In this document: positions 40,184-49,242 of the stretch, in pieces
Layout of the letters: every line of letters begins with the position of its first letter
Numbering within the stretch: position 1 is the stretch's first letter
Assembly: GCA_026705925.1 (NCBI GenBank)
Contig: JAPOZT010000034.1
Coordinates: forward strand, 280,069-344,068
Direction: 5' to 3'
Origin: Gemmatimonadota bacterium
GTDB taxonomy: Bacteria; JAAXHH01
Length of the DNA stretch: 64,000 nucleotides
Position numbers and translations under genes: made by a program
Notes under the pieces: model-generated
Told to the model about the DNA's origin: nothing
What the model saw: the letters and a program-made list of their open reading frames with translations, nothing else
Databases searched by the model: none

Positions 40184-42436
40184 ATGTCTCATATCACCTC
40201 GAAACAGAATGTGGAACAACCACCGGATGAGGCGGCGCCGGAGATCACCGCGGCAACACGGAAGACGGAGGGCACTGCGGCAACGCCTAAGGCCGAGATC
40301 GAATCGCGTCCGTTGACCTACCTGTTCACCGGGGGCGGAACGGGTGGCCACGTCTACCCCGGGCTGGCCATCGCCGACGAGGTGCGGTCACGGAACCCCG
40401 AAGCCCGCATCGTGTACGTCGGCGCGCGGGGCAGAATGGAAGCCTCCCTCGTGCCGAAGCGGGGCTATCCGATCCACCTGGTCCATGCCCGCGGACTGCC
40501 GTCGGGCAGGCAACCCCTCGCGCTCCTGCGCTTCGCAGTCAGCACCGGATTCGGCGTCCTCCAGAGCCTGTTCCACCTGTTGAGACACCGGCCCCGCATG
40601 ATCGTTGCCACGGGGGGCTACGCCAGCAGTCCGGTCCTCCTGGCCCACTGGATCCTCAAATCGCTCCGTCTGTCGGGCGCTCGTCGGTGTTTCGTCCACG
40701 AGCAGAACGTCGTGCCCGGCAAGGTTAACCGGCTGGCCGGCCGCATCGCGGACCGCATCGGGGTTTCCTTCGAAGCGTCGCTGGGGTATTTCCCTCCGGA
40801 AAAGACGACGTGGGCGGGCTACCCGGTGCGGCGGGAGATCGGCGCCATGTCCCGGGACGCTGCGCGGGCCTCACAGGGCCTGCCGGCCGACGCGAAGGTC
40901 GTATTCGCCTTCGGCGCTTCGTCGGGCGCCCGGTCCATCAACCGGGCCGTGGTCGACGCGCTGCCCGGGCTGCTTTCCCGGCCGGACATCCATGTCATCC
41001 ACGTCATCGGCCAGACCCGAAGCCCGGATTACGACGCCAAGGCAGACACCCGGAGTCGCCTGGAACGGCTCGGTCTCGCGGGTGAACACCTGTCGAGATA
41101 CCACCAGTCGGATTACTCCCACGAAATCGAAACGCTCTACGCCGCCAGCGACCTGGTCATCGGCAGGGCCAGCGCCGGCGTCGTCACCGAGATCGGCATC
41201 TGCGGGATCCCTTCCATCCTGGTGCCCCTGCCCTACGCGCCCGGCGACCACCAGGCCGTGAACGCCAGGACGCTCGAATCGCGGGGCGCAGCCCGCGTCG
41301 TGTACGAATCAATTTCCGTGGAGGACGGCCAGACCATCGGCGTGGTCGACGGTGAGCGCCTTGCCCGCCTGGTCCTCGAGATCCTGGACGACCCGGCCGG
41401 TCACGCCGTCATGAGCCGGCGAGCTCGCGAGACCTTCGACCGGAACGGACTGGACCGGATCGTCGACCAGTTGGACCAGATGCTCGCGGTCAGCCAGGCC
41501 CGCTCGGCCCACCCGGACCGCGCGGACGACCCGGACCGGCCGGCGGACCACGCTCGTTCCAACGGAAATCCCGACGAAATGGACGCGAACGACGCGCCCG
41601 AGCCGGACGAGCCCGCTGGCCCAGGCGACCCAGGCGACCCAATCGTCCCCCCGGCATCCGCACTCTCCCCCTTTGCGCTGGTCCGGCGTTTCGCGGAAGG
41701 ACGCGACGAGGCGTTCATCGAATTCGTGGGGGAGGACTACCTGAAGTACCGGGTCGACGGATTCCTCAAGGACGGGCGGTGGCCCATCCGGAACGAGGGC
41801 GTGAAGCTGGCCGGCTTGCTCGGTTACCGCGACCGCCTGCCCTTCATACTCACACTGCTCCGAGACCGGACGCCGGCGCCCTTCTTCCAGCGCCTCCTCG
41901 GCGGCGACTATCGGCAGGTCGGCTTCATCCGCCGCAACGCCGTGACGGCGATCGGCCGGCTCGGTGTGTACGATGCACCGGTGCGCGCCGTGCTGCTGGA
42001 CCTGTTGGCGGACCCTTATTACGAAGTACGGTCCGCCGCGGCACTGGCCTTCGCCGACCTCGCTCACGGCCTGGAAACGGCGGACGCTGATTGGGAGAGG
42101 GACGAGGAGGTGCTCACCGGATTACGCGGCCTCTTGCGGGAATCGTCCTTCGAGATCCGGTCCGCCGCCATACGCGCCCTGGGCAGGATGGGCGACGGCG
42201 CCGTCACGGAATGGCTCAGGCCGTTCTACCAGGACCCGAACGGCAAGGTGCGCCAGGCCGTCATCGACGCCCTGGCCGACCTGGTCAGGAGGAAGATGAT
42301 TGTCGATCTGGACAGCATACGCGAAGAGCTCGACGAAATCCTGGTCACGTCGAACCACTTCGAACCGGACTTCCCGATCAGGCGGACGCTGAACCGGCTG
42401 ATCGGCATGATTCGCAACCAGCAGGAAGCCCCGTGA
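40184..42436 (+). CDS. murG: MurG-like glycosyltransferase fused to C-terminal HEAT repeats
   Basis: A 750-residue protein. The N-terminal part (about 45-430) is a MurG-type GT28 enzyme, which adds GlcNAc to lipid I: FTGGGTGGHVYPGLAIADEV, ATGGYASSPVLLAHW, FVHEQNVVPGKVNRLAGRIA, GASSGARSINRAV, and VIGRASAGVVTEIGICGIPS with DHQAVNARTL. A Pro/Asp-rich linker follows, then several HEAT-like helical repeats (about 500-740; SAAALAFADLAHGL, IRSAAIRALGRMGD, VRQAVIDALADLV). MurG alone is about 360 residues. mraY follows 7 bases later. ATG 40184 is chosen; GTG 40151 is an in-frame alternative. Confidence 0.87.
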   Translation: MSHITSKQNVEQPPDEAAPEITAATRKTEGTAATPKAEIESRPLTYLFTGGGTGGHVYPGLAIADEVRSRNPEARIVYVGARGRMEASLVPKRGYPIHLVHARGLPSGRQPLALLRFAVSTGFGVLQSLFHLLRHRPRMIVATGGYASSPVLLAHWILKSLRLSGARRCFVHEQNVVPGKVNRLAGRIADRIGVSFEASLGYFPPEKTTWAGYPVRREIGAMSRDAARASQGLPADAKVVFAFGASSGARSINRAVVDALPGLLSRPDIHVIHVIGQTRSPDYDAKADTRSRLERLGLAGEHLSRYHQSDYSHEIETLYAASDLVIGRASAGVVTEIGICGIPSILVPLPYAPGDHQAVNARTLESRGAARVVYESISVEDGQTIGVVDGERLARLVLEILDDPAGHAVMSRRARETFDRNGLDRIVDQLDQMLAVSQARSAHPDRADDPDRPADHARSNGNPDEMDANDAPEPDEPAGPGDPGDPIVPPASALSPFALVRRFAEGRDEAFIEFVGEDYLKYRVDGFLKDGRWPIRNEGVKLAGLLGYRDRLPFILTLLRDRTPAPFFQRLLGGDYRQVGFIRRNAVTAIGRLGVYDAPVRAVLLDLLADPYYEVRSAAALAFADLAHGLETADADWERDEEVLTGLRGLLRESSFEIRSAAIRALGRMGDGAVTEWLRPFYQDPNGKVRQAVIDALADLVRRKMIVDLDSIREELDEILVTSNHFEPDFPIRRTLNRLIGMIRNQQEAP

Positions 42437-42443
42437 GCGCCCC

Positions 42444-43553
42444 ATGATCTATCATCTCGTCACCTATCTCTTCGATACCGTCGATGCGCTCTCGTTTCTG
42501 CGCCTCTTCCAATACCTGAGCTTCCGCGCGATCTGCGCGGCGCTGACGGGGTTCGGCGTCACGCTGCTCTTCGGCCAGCGCATCATCCGGCTGCTGTACG
42601 TGAACCACGTGCGGGACAATCCCCGTTCACACGGCGCGTTGTCCTCCGCCTCGAAGGCCGGCACGCCGCTCATGGGCGGCCTGCTGATCGTCGCCGCCAT
42701 CTTCGCCAGCGTGCTGCTCTGGAGCGACCTCTTCAACCGCTTCACCCTGGTTTTCCTGTGCGCCCTGGTCTGGTTCTCCCTGTTCGGATTCATCGACGAC
42801 TACCGGAAGATCAGGCACCGGGACAGCGACCGCGGCCTCTCCCAGGCCACCAAGCTCTTCTTCCAGGCGGTATTCGGCTTCGGTTTCGGCCTGGTTTTCC
42901 TGCTGCCCGGCCTGTCGCCCGTGTCGGCCGAAATCGCCTCCGAACTCTATCTCCCCTTCGTCAAGGACCCCGTCCTCGACCTGGGCTGGTGGTACCTGCC
43001 CTTCATCGCCTTCGTCATCGTGGCCATCGCCAACGCGGTGAATTTCGCCGACGGACTGGACGGACTGTCCATCGTGCCGGTCTCGTTCACGGTGGTCGTG
43101 TACGGGGTGTTCGCCTACGTCATCGGAAACGCCATCTACTCGGGTTACCTGCAGTTCACCTTCCTGCCGGGCAGCGGCGAATTGACAGTGATCTGCGCCG
43201 GAGTCTTCGGCGCCTGCATGGGGTTTCTCTGGTACAACGCCTATCCCGCCCAGGTCTTCATGGGCGATGTGGGCGCCCTGCCGCTGGGCGGCATCGTCGG
43301 CACGCTCGCCGTGCTGCTCAAGCAGGAGTTCCTCTTCGTCATCACCGGCGGGATCTTCGTGGCCATGGCCTTCTCGGTCCTGGTCCAGGAAAAGATCGGG
43401 ATCAAGTGGCTCGGCCGGCGCATCTTCTACATGGCGCCGCTCCATCACGCCTTCCAGTACCGGGGCCTGGCCGAGACCAAGGTCGTGATCCGGTTCTGGA
43501 TCATCGCGGGCATCCTGGCCATCATCGGCCTGTCGACCCTCAAGATCCGGTAG
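42444..43553 (+). CDS. mraY: MraY-like phospho-MurNAc-pentapeptide transferase with an altered HHH motif
   Basis: A 369-residue membrane enzyme with about 10 helices. MraY attaches phospho-MurNAc-pentapeptide to undecaprenyl phosphate. It keeps LFGFIDDYRKIRHRDSDRGL, ANAVNFADGLDGLSI and VFMGDVGALPLGG. The C-terminal MraY triplet HHHFE is changed to HHAFQ in YMAPLHHAFQYRGLAETK, so the third histidine is alanine. It follows the MurG-HEAT gene by 7 bases; no other mur ligase genes are present, unlike a standard dcw cluster. It may be a second, specialised pair. Confidence 0.85.
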   Translation: MIYHLVTYLFDTVDALSFLRLFQYLSFRAICAALTGFGVTLLFGQRIIRLLYVNHVRDNPRSHGALSSASKAGTPLMGGLLIVAAIFASVLLWSDLFNRFTLVFLCALVWFSLFGFIDDYRKIRHRDSDRGLSQATKLFFQAVFGFGFGLVFLLPGLSPVSAEIASELYLPFVKDPVLDLGWWYLPFIAFVIVAIANAVNFADGLDGLSIVPVSFTVVVYGVFAYVIGNAIYSGYLQFTFLPGSGELTVICAGVFGACMGFLWYNAYPAQVFMGDVGALPLGGIVGTLAVLLKQEFLFVITGGIFVAMAFSVLVQEKIGIKWLGRRIFYMAPLHHAFQYRGLAETKVVIRFWIIAGILAIIGLSTLKIR

Positions 43554-43608
43554 GCGCGGGTCTACGAAGTTATTCAGCCGTCCAACCTCATGATTCGGTA
43601 GGCGCGGC
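43544..43608 (+). repeat. Duplicated mraY 3' end in the downstream spacer
   Basis: GATCCGGTAGGCGCGGG (43544-43560, containing the mraY stop) recurs as GATTCGGTAGGCGCGGC at 43592-43608. Confidence 0.65.
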
Positions 43609-43683
43609 GGAAAGGTGCGAGCATCGTGCGCGACGGAGGGGCGACGAACGGGTGACGAACCATTAAAAGGACGGCAACCCCGA

Positions 43684-44778
43684 GTGATCGGCATACAGTA
43701 CACCAAATGGATACCGCGGGTCGACGACGCCGAGGACCGCCTCGAACAACTCCTGGGCTTGCTGAGCCAGATCCTCATCCACACGAGCGGCGACGTGGAG
43801 GAAGCCCTGAAGTGGATGCGCTATATCGACCAGCGCCAGGGCATCTTCGACGACGAGATGTCCTACGAGGCTTTCGTCAAGGAGCTCGAGAAGCGGGGTT
43901 ACGTGAAACAGGAACACAACGCCTTCTCCCTCACCGAGAAAGGCGGGCGGCGCATCCGGGAGGACTCGCTCCGGTTCGTCTACAGCAGCCTGAAGAAGGG
44001 CCTGAGCGGCGGCCACGAGACGCCCTTCGAAGGGGAGGGCGTGGAGCGGTTGAGCGAGACGCGGCCGTACCGCTACGGCGACCAGGCGTCGAACGTGGAT
44101 TTCACCTCCACCATCGGCAACGCGATCCGCAGGTCCGGATTCGACCTGGACCTGCACGAGGACGACTTCGAGGTCTACGAGGTCGAGCACACCACGTCCT
44201 GCGCCACGGTCATGCTCCTGGACATCAGCCACAGCATGATCCTGTACGGCGAAGACCGCATATCACCCGCCAAGCGCGTGGCCATGGCCCTGGCGGAACT
44301 CATCATCCGCAAGTACCCGAAGGACGAACTCCACCTGGTCCTCTTCGGCGACGACGCGATGCAGGTGAAGATCGAGGACCTGCCCTTCGTTTCGGTCGGC
44401 CCCTACCACACGAATACCAAGGCCGGCCTGCTCATGGCACGGAACATCCTGCGGCGGACCCGCAACGTCAACAAGCAGATCTTCATGATCACCGACGGCA
44501 AACCCTCGGCCATCTACGACCGGAACGGCCGCCTCTACCTGAATTCCTTCGGGCTGGATCCCCGGATCGTGAACCGGACCCTCGACGAGGCCATGACCTG
44601 CCGCCGCGAGAAGATCACCATCAGCACCTTCATGGTCACCCAGGATCCCTACCTGGTCGGTTTCGTCGAGAAACTCACGGAGATGAACCACGGCCGGGCC
44701 TACTACTCCTCCCTCGACAGCCTGGGTGAATACATCCTCGTGGACTACGTGAAGAACCGCCGCCGCCGGGTGAACTGA
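43684..44778 (+). CDS. VWA-domain protein
   Basis: A 364-residue soluble protein. An N-terminal helical region (DAEDRLEQLLGLLSQIL, MSYEAFVKELEKRGYV) precedes a von Willebrand A-type domain with MIDAS start DISHSMI near residue 182 and a second acidic/threonine segment ITDGKPS. Related CoxE/DUF58-like VWA proteins often act with MoxR AAA ATPases, but none is encoded here. GTG 43684 fits an AAAAGG site 13-15 bases upstream; a GTG at 43615 is an alternative. It may cooperate with the MurG/MraY pair, but this is only contextual. Confidence 0.75.
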   Translation: MIGIQYTKWIPRVDDAEDRLEQLLGLLSQILIHTSGDVEEALKWMRYIDQRQGIFDDEMSYEAFVKELEKRGYVKQEHNAFSLTEKGGRRIREDSLRFVYSSLKKGLSGGHETPFEGEGVERLSETRPYRYGDQASNVDFTSTIGNAIRRSGFDLDLHEDDFEVYEVEHTTSCATVMLLDISHSMILYGEDRISPAKRVAMALAELIIRKYPKDELHLVLFGDDAMQVKIEDLPFVSVGPYHTNTKAGLLMARNILRRTRNVNKQIFMITDGKPSAIYDRNGRLYLNSFGLDPRIVNRTLDEAMTCRREKITISTFMVTQDPYLVGFVEKLTEMNHGRAYYSSLDSLGEYILVDYVKNRRRRVN

Positions 44779-44884
44779 GGGCCGAGAGGTTCTTCCGGCT
44801 TCATGGCTCGAGTGTGATGCAAGTGTGCCGCATGAGTGTGCTGCATCAGTCTTGGCAGCCATGACGGCGTCCTTTTAATCGCGG

Positions 44885-45048
44885 CGTTATTCCAAATTAC
44901 GACCTAAAATTGAATAACGACCTGCTTTATTTCCCAAATTGGAATAGCGGACATCAGCCCTTTGTCATTGGGTTTAAAGCACGACTTCTGATGATTCGAC
45001 TTGTGTAACAACGGGTCTTATTCTAAATTACGCATTAGATTAGAATAA
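44885..45048 (+). promoter_or_regulatory. Inverted repeats upstream of fic
   Basis: IR1 at 44885-44919 has exact 8-bp arms CGTTATTC and GAATAACG. IR2 at 45018-45048 has exact 9-bp arms TTATTCTAA and TTAGAATAA. Half-sites occur near 44936 and 45061. A TTGTGT, 17-base, TAAATT element (45001-45029) puts a -10 inside IR2. The rest of 44779-45096 has no gene. Confidence 0.6.
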
Positions 45049-45096
45049 CAGAGATGGTTAATTCTGAAAGTTGAATAACGAGCAAGGAAACAGGTG

Positions 45097-46260
45097 ATGG
45101 AACGAGGACTGACCGGTACCTATGACCTCATGACCATAGAAGGAGACACAGTAAAGGCCTTTGTGCCTATACCCTTGCCTCCGAAGCCGAGCCTGAACCT
45201 GGATGGGCCTCTACATCAATTACTCGAATCCGCGGTACACGCCCTGGGACGACTTGACAGCATTACGTTGCTCTTGCCCGACGCGGCACTTTTTCTGTAT
45301 GCCTATGTACGTAAAGAAGCAGTGCTTTCTTCGCAGATCGAAGGAACGCAGTCATCGTTGTCCGATCTCCTGCTCTTCGAACTTGAAGACGTTCCAGGTG
45401 TACCTGAAGACGATGTACATGAAGTATCCAACTATGTCGTGGCAATGGAACATGGCCTGGAGCGTCTGAAGAACGGTTTTCCGCTATCGAACCGACTGAT
45501 ACGAGAAACACATGGCATATTGCTGTCACAGGGTCGCGGCAGTACGAAATCGCCAGGTGAGTTCAGGCGGTCGCAGAACTGGATTGGGGGTTCCAGGCCC
45601 GGCAACGCCCACTATGTACCCCCGCCGCATACCGTCGTGCAGGACAGCATGGCTTCACTGGAGCGTTTTCTCCACGCGGAGAACGACGGCCTGCCCGTGT
45701 TGCTGCGTGCGGGACTTGCCCATGTGCAGTTTGAAACGATACACCCTTTTCTCGATGGTAATGGTCGTGTGGGCAGGTTGCTGATTACTATGTTGTTATG
45801 TCACGCGGGGATACTACATCAACCCATGCTTTACCTGAGCCTGTACTTCAAGCAGAATCGCAATGAATACTACGAACTGCTTAACAACGTGCGCCTCACG
45901 GGCAATTGGGAAGCATGGCTCACTTTTTTTCTCGAAGGGGTTAAACGAACAGCTGACGGTGCGGTCGGTACCGTGGAACATTTGAACAACACGTTCAAGA
46001 GTGATCGAAACCGGATCGAGGGGGTCGCTGGGAGAAGAGTGGGTTCGGCCCTGCGTGTGCATGAAGCGCTGAAGTCGCATCTACTTCTGTCTCTTGCCGC
46101 CGTATGCAAGGATACAGGTCTTTCTTTTCAGGCAGCTGCTTCAACAATGAATCTTCTTGTCTCGTTAGGTATCGCGCGGGAGATCACGGGAAAACAACGC
46201 AACCGGCTGTACGTTTATGACGAGTATCTGTCGATTCTCAACGAGGGAACCGAAGTGTAG
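45097..46260 (+). CDS. Fic-family protein (probable AMPylator) with inhibitory helix
   Basis: A 387-residue protein. Fic proteins transfer AMP or similar groups from a nucleotide to target proteins. The active-site motif HPFLDGNGRVGR is intact. The N-terminal helix contains VLSSQIEGTQSSL, matching the autoinhibitory S/T-x-x-x-E-G/N motif, so a class II enzyme is likely. A C-terminal winged-helix-like part (HLLLSLAAVCKDTGLSFQAA) resembles DNA-binding domains and would fit autoregulation through the upstream palindromes. GTG 45094 is an alternative start. Confidence 0.87.
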   Translation: MERGLTGTYDLMTIEGDTVKAFVPIPLPPKPSLNLDGPLHQLLESAVHALGRLDSITLLLPDAALFLYAYVRKEAVLSSQIEGTQSSLSDLLLFELEDVPGVPEDDVHEVSNYVVAMEHGLERLKNGFPLSNRLIRETHGILLSQGRGSTKSPGEFRRSQNWIGGSRPGNAHYVPPPHTVVQDSMASLERFLHAENDGLPVLLRAGLAHVQFETIHPFLDGNGRVGRLLITMLLCHAGILHQPMLYLSLYFKQNRNEYYELLNNVRLTGNWEAWLTFFLEGVKRTADGAVGTVEHLNNTFKSDRNRIEGVAGRRVGSALRVHEALKSHLLLSLAAVCKDTGLSFQAAASTMNLLVSLGIAREITGKQRNRLYVYDEYLSILNEGTEV

Positions 46261-46310
46261 CGTTCCCGGCTCTTCAATTCGGAATCCGTCATCCAGAACG
46301 GCCGGCCGCC

Positions 46311-46946
46311 ATGTCCCCCGCTCATTTCATAGATGCCCTCCAGCAGCTCGAATTCGACCATGTATTCAATCCGTACACGGATCGCTGCCCCGTTCACGAC
46401 CGGGCGGACGCCCCCGAACGGCGGTCCGAGAATCTTCTGTCCGTGCTTGAGGCGGCGGCGGGTCGGCCCGTGGACGCCCTGTGGATCGGCCGCGACTACA
46501 GTTACCGCGGCGGCCGGCGAACCGGCCTGGCTTTCACCGACGACGAGCTTCTGGACGAACACGCCCTCCGGTGGGGGCTGACGCTGCGGCGTCCGACGCG
46601 GGGCGCCGTGGTCAGGGAGCGCTCTGCCCGTGTCGTGTGGAACGTATTGTCCCGAATCAGGGCGACGGTCTTCCTCTGGAACGTCTTTCCCCTCCATCCC
46701 CACCAGCCGGAAAATCCCTTCAGCAATCGATCCCATGTCGCCGTGGAACGCCGTTCCGGTCAACACCTGCTCGAGCAACTGGTCCGGTTGCTGGAACCGT
46801 CCGCCATTATCGCCATAGGAAACGACGCGGAAAAGGCGGCACGCATGCTCGCGGGACCGGCAGAGGTCGTGAAGGTGCGCCATCCCAGTTACGGAGGGCA
46901 GACCGAGTTCCTGACAGGCATGGAGGCGTACTACGGTCTCCGGTGA
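46311..46946 (+). CDS. Uracil-DNA glycosylase superfamily protein
   Basis: A 211-residue protein with the UDG-superfamily fold. Recognisable pieces are DALWIGRDYSYRGGRRTGLAFTDD in the phosphate-binding/active-site region, VFLWNVFPLHPHQP, AIIAIGNDAEKAARML, and VKVRHPSYGGQTEF, the His-containing C-terminal motif. Members remove uracil or damaged pyrimidines from DNA, but the active-site sequence differs from classical UNG or MUG. It follows the fic gene after 50 bases. Confidence 0.75.
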   Translation: MSPAHFIDALQQLEFDHVFNPYTDRCPVHDRADAPERRSENLLSVLEAAAGRPVDALWIGRDYSYRGGRRTGLAFTDDELLDEHALRWGLTLRRPTRGAVVRERSARVVWNVLSRIRATVFLWNVFPLHPHQPENPFSNRSHVAVERRSGQHLLEQLVRLLEPSAIIAIGNDAEKAARMLAGPAEVVKVRHPSYGGQTEFLTGMEAYYGLR

Positions 46947-46962
46947 ATGTGCTTTATCTGTC

Positions 46963-46991
46963 TTGACGTAACAGTTCGAACCTTGTAAAAT
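46963..46991 (+). promoter_or_regulatory. Predicted promoter of the ammonium transporter gene
   Basis: TTGACG at 46963-46968, 17 bases, TAAAAT at 46986-46991. Transcription would start near 46998, about 80 bases before the ATG at 47077. Confidence 0.65.
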
Positions 46992-47076
46992 ATCTCGACA
47001 TTCAACAAGACCAATCCACATCGCCGTTCATCATCTTTTCACCCGCCATCATCGGTGTCAGCCGGGAGATTACACC

Positions 47077-48486
47077 ATGGGAGCATTCTACGAATTCCTC
47101 GTTACACGCAGGCCTCGCGGCATGCCGGCACTGAAACTGCTGGCCGTGCTGGCCGCCGTGGTCTGCGGGGCCGGGACCGCGTACGCCCTGGCCGAGCACG
47201 AAAGCGTTGCCGTCGAAGCGCCGGACCAGTTCGTGTTCAACACCATTTCTTTCATGCTCTGGGGCGCCCTGGTGATGTGGATGTGCGCGGGATTCACCAT
47301 GCTGGAATCGGGTTCCGTGCGGACCAAGAACGCCTCCATGATCTGCCTGAAGAACATCGGCCTCTACTCCATCGCCGGAATCGCCTACTACTTCATCGGC
47401 TACAATCTCATGTACGTCGACGTGGGGAGCTACATCGGGTCCTTCTCGATCGGCTACGGTCCGACGACGGACGAGATCGCCCTGATCAACGGAACGGAGA
47501 GCGCCGCCGCCGAAGTGATCGCGCTGGGCTATTCCACCATGTCGGACTGGTTCTTCCAGATGGTTTTCGTTGCCACGGCCGCGTCCATCGTCTCGGGCGC
47601 GCTGGCGGAAAGAGTCAAGATTTGGTCGTTCTTCATCTTCGTCCTCGTGCTCACCGGGGTCATCTACCCCATCGTCGGCGCGTGGACCTGGGGCGAAGGA
47701 TGGCTCAGCCAGCTGGGATTCAAGGACTTCGCGGGCTCCACCATCGTTCACAGCACGGGCGGCTGGGCGGCCCTGGCCGGCCTGATCGTCGTCGGACCCA
47801 GGCTCGGTAAGTACCGCAAGGACGGTTCGGTCAAGCCCACGCCGCCTTCCAACGTGCTGGTGGTGACCCTGGGCGTCTTCATCCTCTGGCTCGGTTGGTT
47901 CGGGTTCAACGGCGGTTCGCAGCTGGCCCTGGGCAGCCCCCTGGACGCCGTGGCCATGAGCCACGTGCTGGTGAATACCAACCTGGCCGCCGCGGCCGGC
48001 GCGCTCATGGCGCTCTTCTGCGCGCGGCCCGTCTTCGGCCGCACCGATCTGTTCGCCTGCTTGAACGGCGCCATCGCGGGCCTGGTCTCGATCACCGCGG
48101 GTCCCGACATGGTCCAGCACTACTGGGCCGTCATCATCGGGGCGATCGGCGGCGTCATCTGCACGGTCGGCATGAAACTGCTGGAATCGGTGAAGATCGA
48201 CGATGTGGTCGGCGCCGTGCCGGCCCACCTCTTCGCGGGCATCTGGGGTACGCTGGCGGTGTGCATCGTGAGCGGTGGCAACGTCGGGGTTCAGCTGATC
48301 GGCATCCTCGCGATCGGCGCCTTCGTCTTCCTGGTCTCCTGGGTGCTCTGGAAGCTGATCGACGTGGTCATGACCGTCCGGGTGACGAGTCAAGTCGAAC
48401 GGCTCGGGCAGGACGTGGCGGAACTCGGTATCGAGGCTTATCCCGAGTTCGTGCTCATGCCCGAGGAACAGGACGACGACCAGTAA
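47077..48486 (+). CDS. amtB: Ammonium transporter AmtB
   Basis: A 469-residue Amt/Rh channel. A hydrophobic N-terminus is followed by about 11 helices, including the signature CAGFTMLESGSVRTKNAS, then WFFQMVFVATAASIVSGA, FAGSTIVHSTGGWAALAGLI (first pore His), GWFGFNGGSQLAL and VVGAVPAHLFAGIWGTL (second His). The C-terminal cytoplasmic tail is about 45 residues (VTSQVERLGQDVAELGIEAY). No glnK/PII gene is adjacent. A bidirectional terminator follows between this gene and rplQ. Confidence 0.95.
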   Translation: MGAFYEFLVTRRPRGMPALKLLAVLAAVVCGAGTAYALAEHESVAVEAPDQFVFNTISFMLWGALVMWMCAGFTMLESGSVRTKNASMICLKNIGLYSIAGIAYYFIGYNLMYVDVGSYIGSFSIGYGPTTDEIALINGTESAAAEVIALGYSTMSDWFFQMVFVATAASIVSGALAERVKIWSFFIFVLVLTGVIYPIVGAWTWGEGWLSQLGFKDFAGSTIVHSTGGWAALAGLIVVGPRLGKYRKDGSVKPTPPSNVLVVTLGVFILWLGWFGFNGGSQLALGSPLDAVAMSHVLVNTNLAAAAGALMALFCARPVFGRTDLFACLNGAIAGLVSITAGPDMVQHYWAVIIGAIGGVICTVGMKLLESVKIDDVVGAVPAHLFAGIWGTLAVCIVSGGNVGVQLIGILAIGAFVFLVSWVLWKLIDVVMTVRVTSQVERLGQDVAELGIEAYPEFVLMPEEQDDDQ

Positions 48487-48592
48487 CCAACGCAGGCGGC
48501 GCAGATGTTGGCGCAGCATTGGCGCAGCGCGGGCATAGCGTCATGCCGCCTGCCTCGCGCCACCTTCCTCGTCCCTCGCGTCCGACAAACAA

Positions 48593-48626
48593 AAAAGGCG
48601 GCAACCACACCGGGTTGCCGCCTTTT
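48593..48626. terminator. Bidirectional terminator between amtB and rplQ
   Basis: AAAAGGCGGCAACC and GGTTGCCGCCTTTT form a 14-bp perfect stem with a six-base loop. With flanking A and T runs it can serve the plus-strand amtB and the minus-strand ribosomal operon ending at rplQ. Confidence 0.85.
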
Positions 48627-48737
48627 ACTGTGCTATAACGATTTCGGAAGTTCTGAGCCGCGGAGCGCCGACCCGTGCCGGCCTCCTTACCCGCCCATAC
48701 GGCCGGGTCTCGGTCGAACCTCATGGCCGCGGACCCG

Positions 48738-49190
48738 TCAGCCGGTCGATTCGTCCTCCGCGCCGTTTTCCTCTTCCGTCGTCTCTTCCTTCTCTTCTTC
48801 CGCTTTCTCCTCGGCCTGGTCCTCCGCCGGACCCTCCCGGTCGATCAACTCGAGGATCGACATATCGGCGGCGTCGCCCTGCCGGTGCCCGACGCGTACG
48901 ATGCGCGTGTATCCACCGGGCCGGTCGGCGTAGCGGTCGGCCAGCGGACCGAACAGCTTCGCGACTACGGATTCGTTGCGGATGACCCGCAGCACCTGCC
49001 GCCGGGCGTGCAGGTCTCTGCGTTTGCCGAAGGTGATGAGCCGTTCAACGAGGCGGCGCACTTCCTTGGCCTTCGCCGTGGTGGTCTGCACGCGTTCCGT
49101 GTCCAGCACCGATGTGGCCAGGTTGCTCAGCATCGCCTTGCGATGGCTGGGAGAGCGGCTGAGACCGCGCCCCTGTTTTCGATGTCGCAT
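48738..49190 (-). CDS. rplQ: 50S ribosomal protein L17
   Basis: A 150-residue protein: MRHRKQGRGLSRSPSHRKAM, then the central LVERLITFGKRRDLHARRQVL and the final GYTRIVRVGHRQGDAA. An acidic tail (EDQAEEKAEEEKEETTEEEN) extends beyond the usual length of about 120. It is the last gene of the superoperon, reached after a palindrome downstream of rpoA. AGGAG precedes the ATG. Confidence 0.97.
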   Translation of the reverse strand: MRHRKQGRGLSRSPSHRKAMLSNLATSVLDTERVQTTTAKAKEVRRLVERLITFGKRRDLHARRQVLRVIRNESVVAKLFGPLADRYADRPGGYTRIVRVGHRQGDAADMSILELIDREGPAEDQAEEKAEEEKEETTEEENGAEDESTG

Positions 49191-49216
49191 TCCAAGTGCT
49201 CCTGTCCAGACTGCCG

Positions 49217-49240
49217 GAATGACCTGCCGGCAGGTCATTC
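49217..49240. promoter_or_regulatory. 24-bp perfect palindrome between rpoA and rplQ
   Basis: GAATGACCTG and CAGGTCATTC flank a central CCGG. In RNA this gives a 10-bp stem with a tetraloop. It sits 26 bases before the rplQ ATG and just after the rpoA stop. Confidence 0.7.
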
Positions 49241-49242
49241 GA

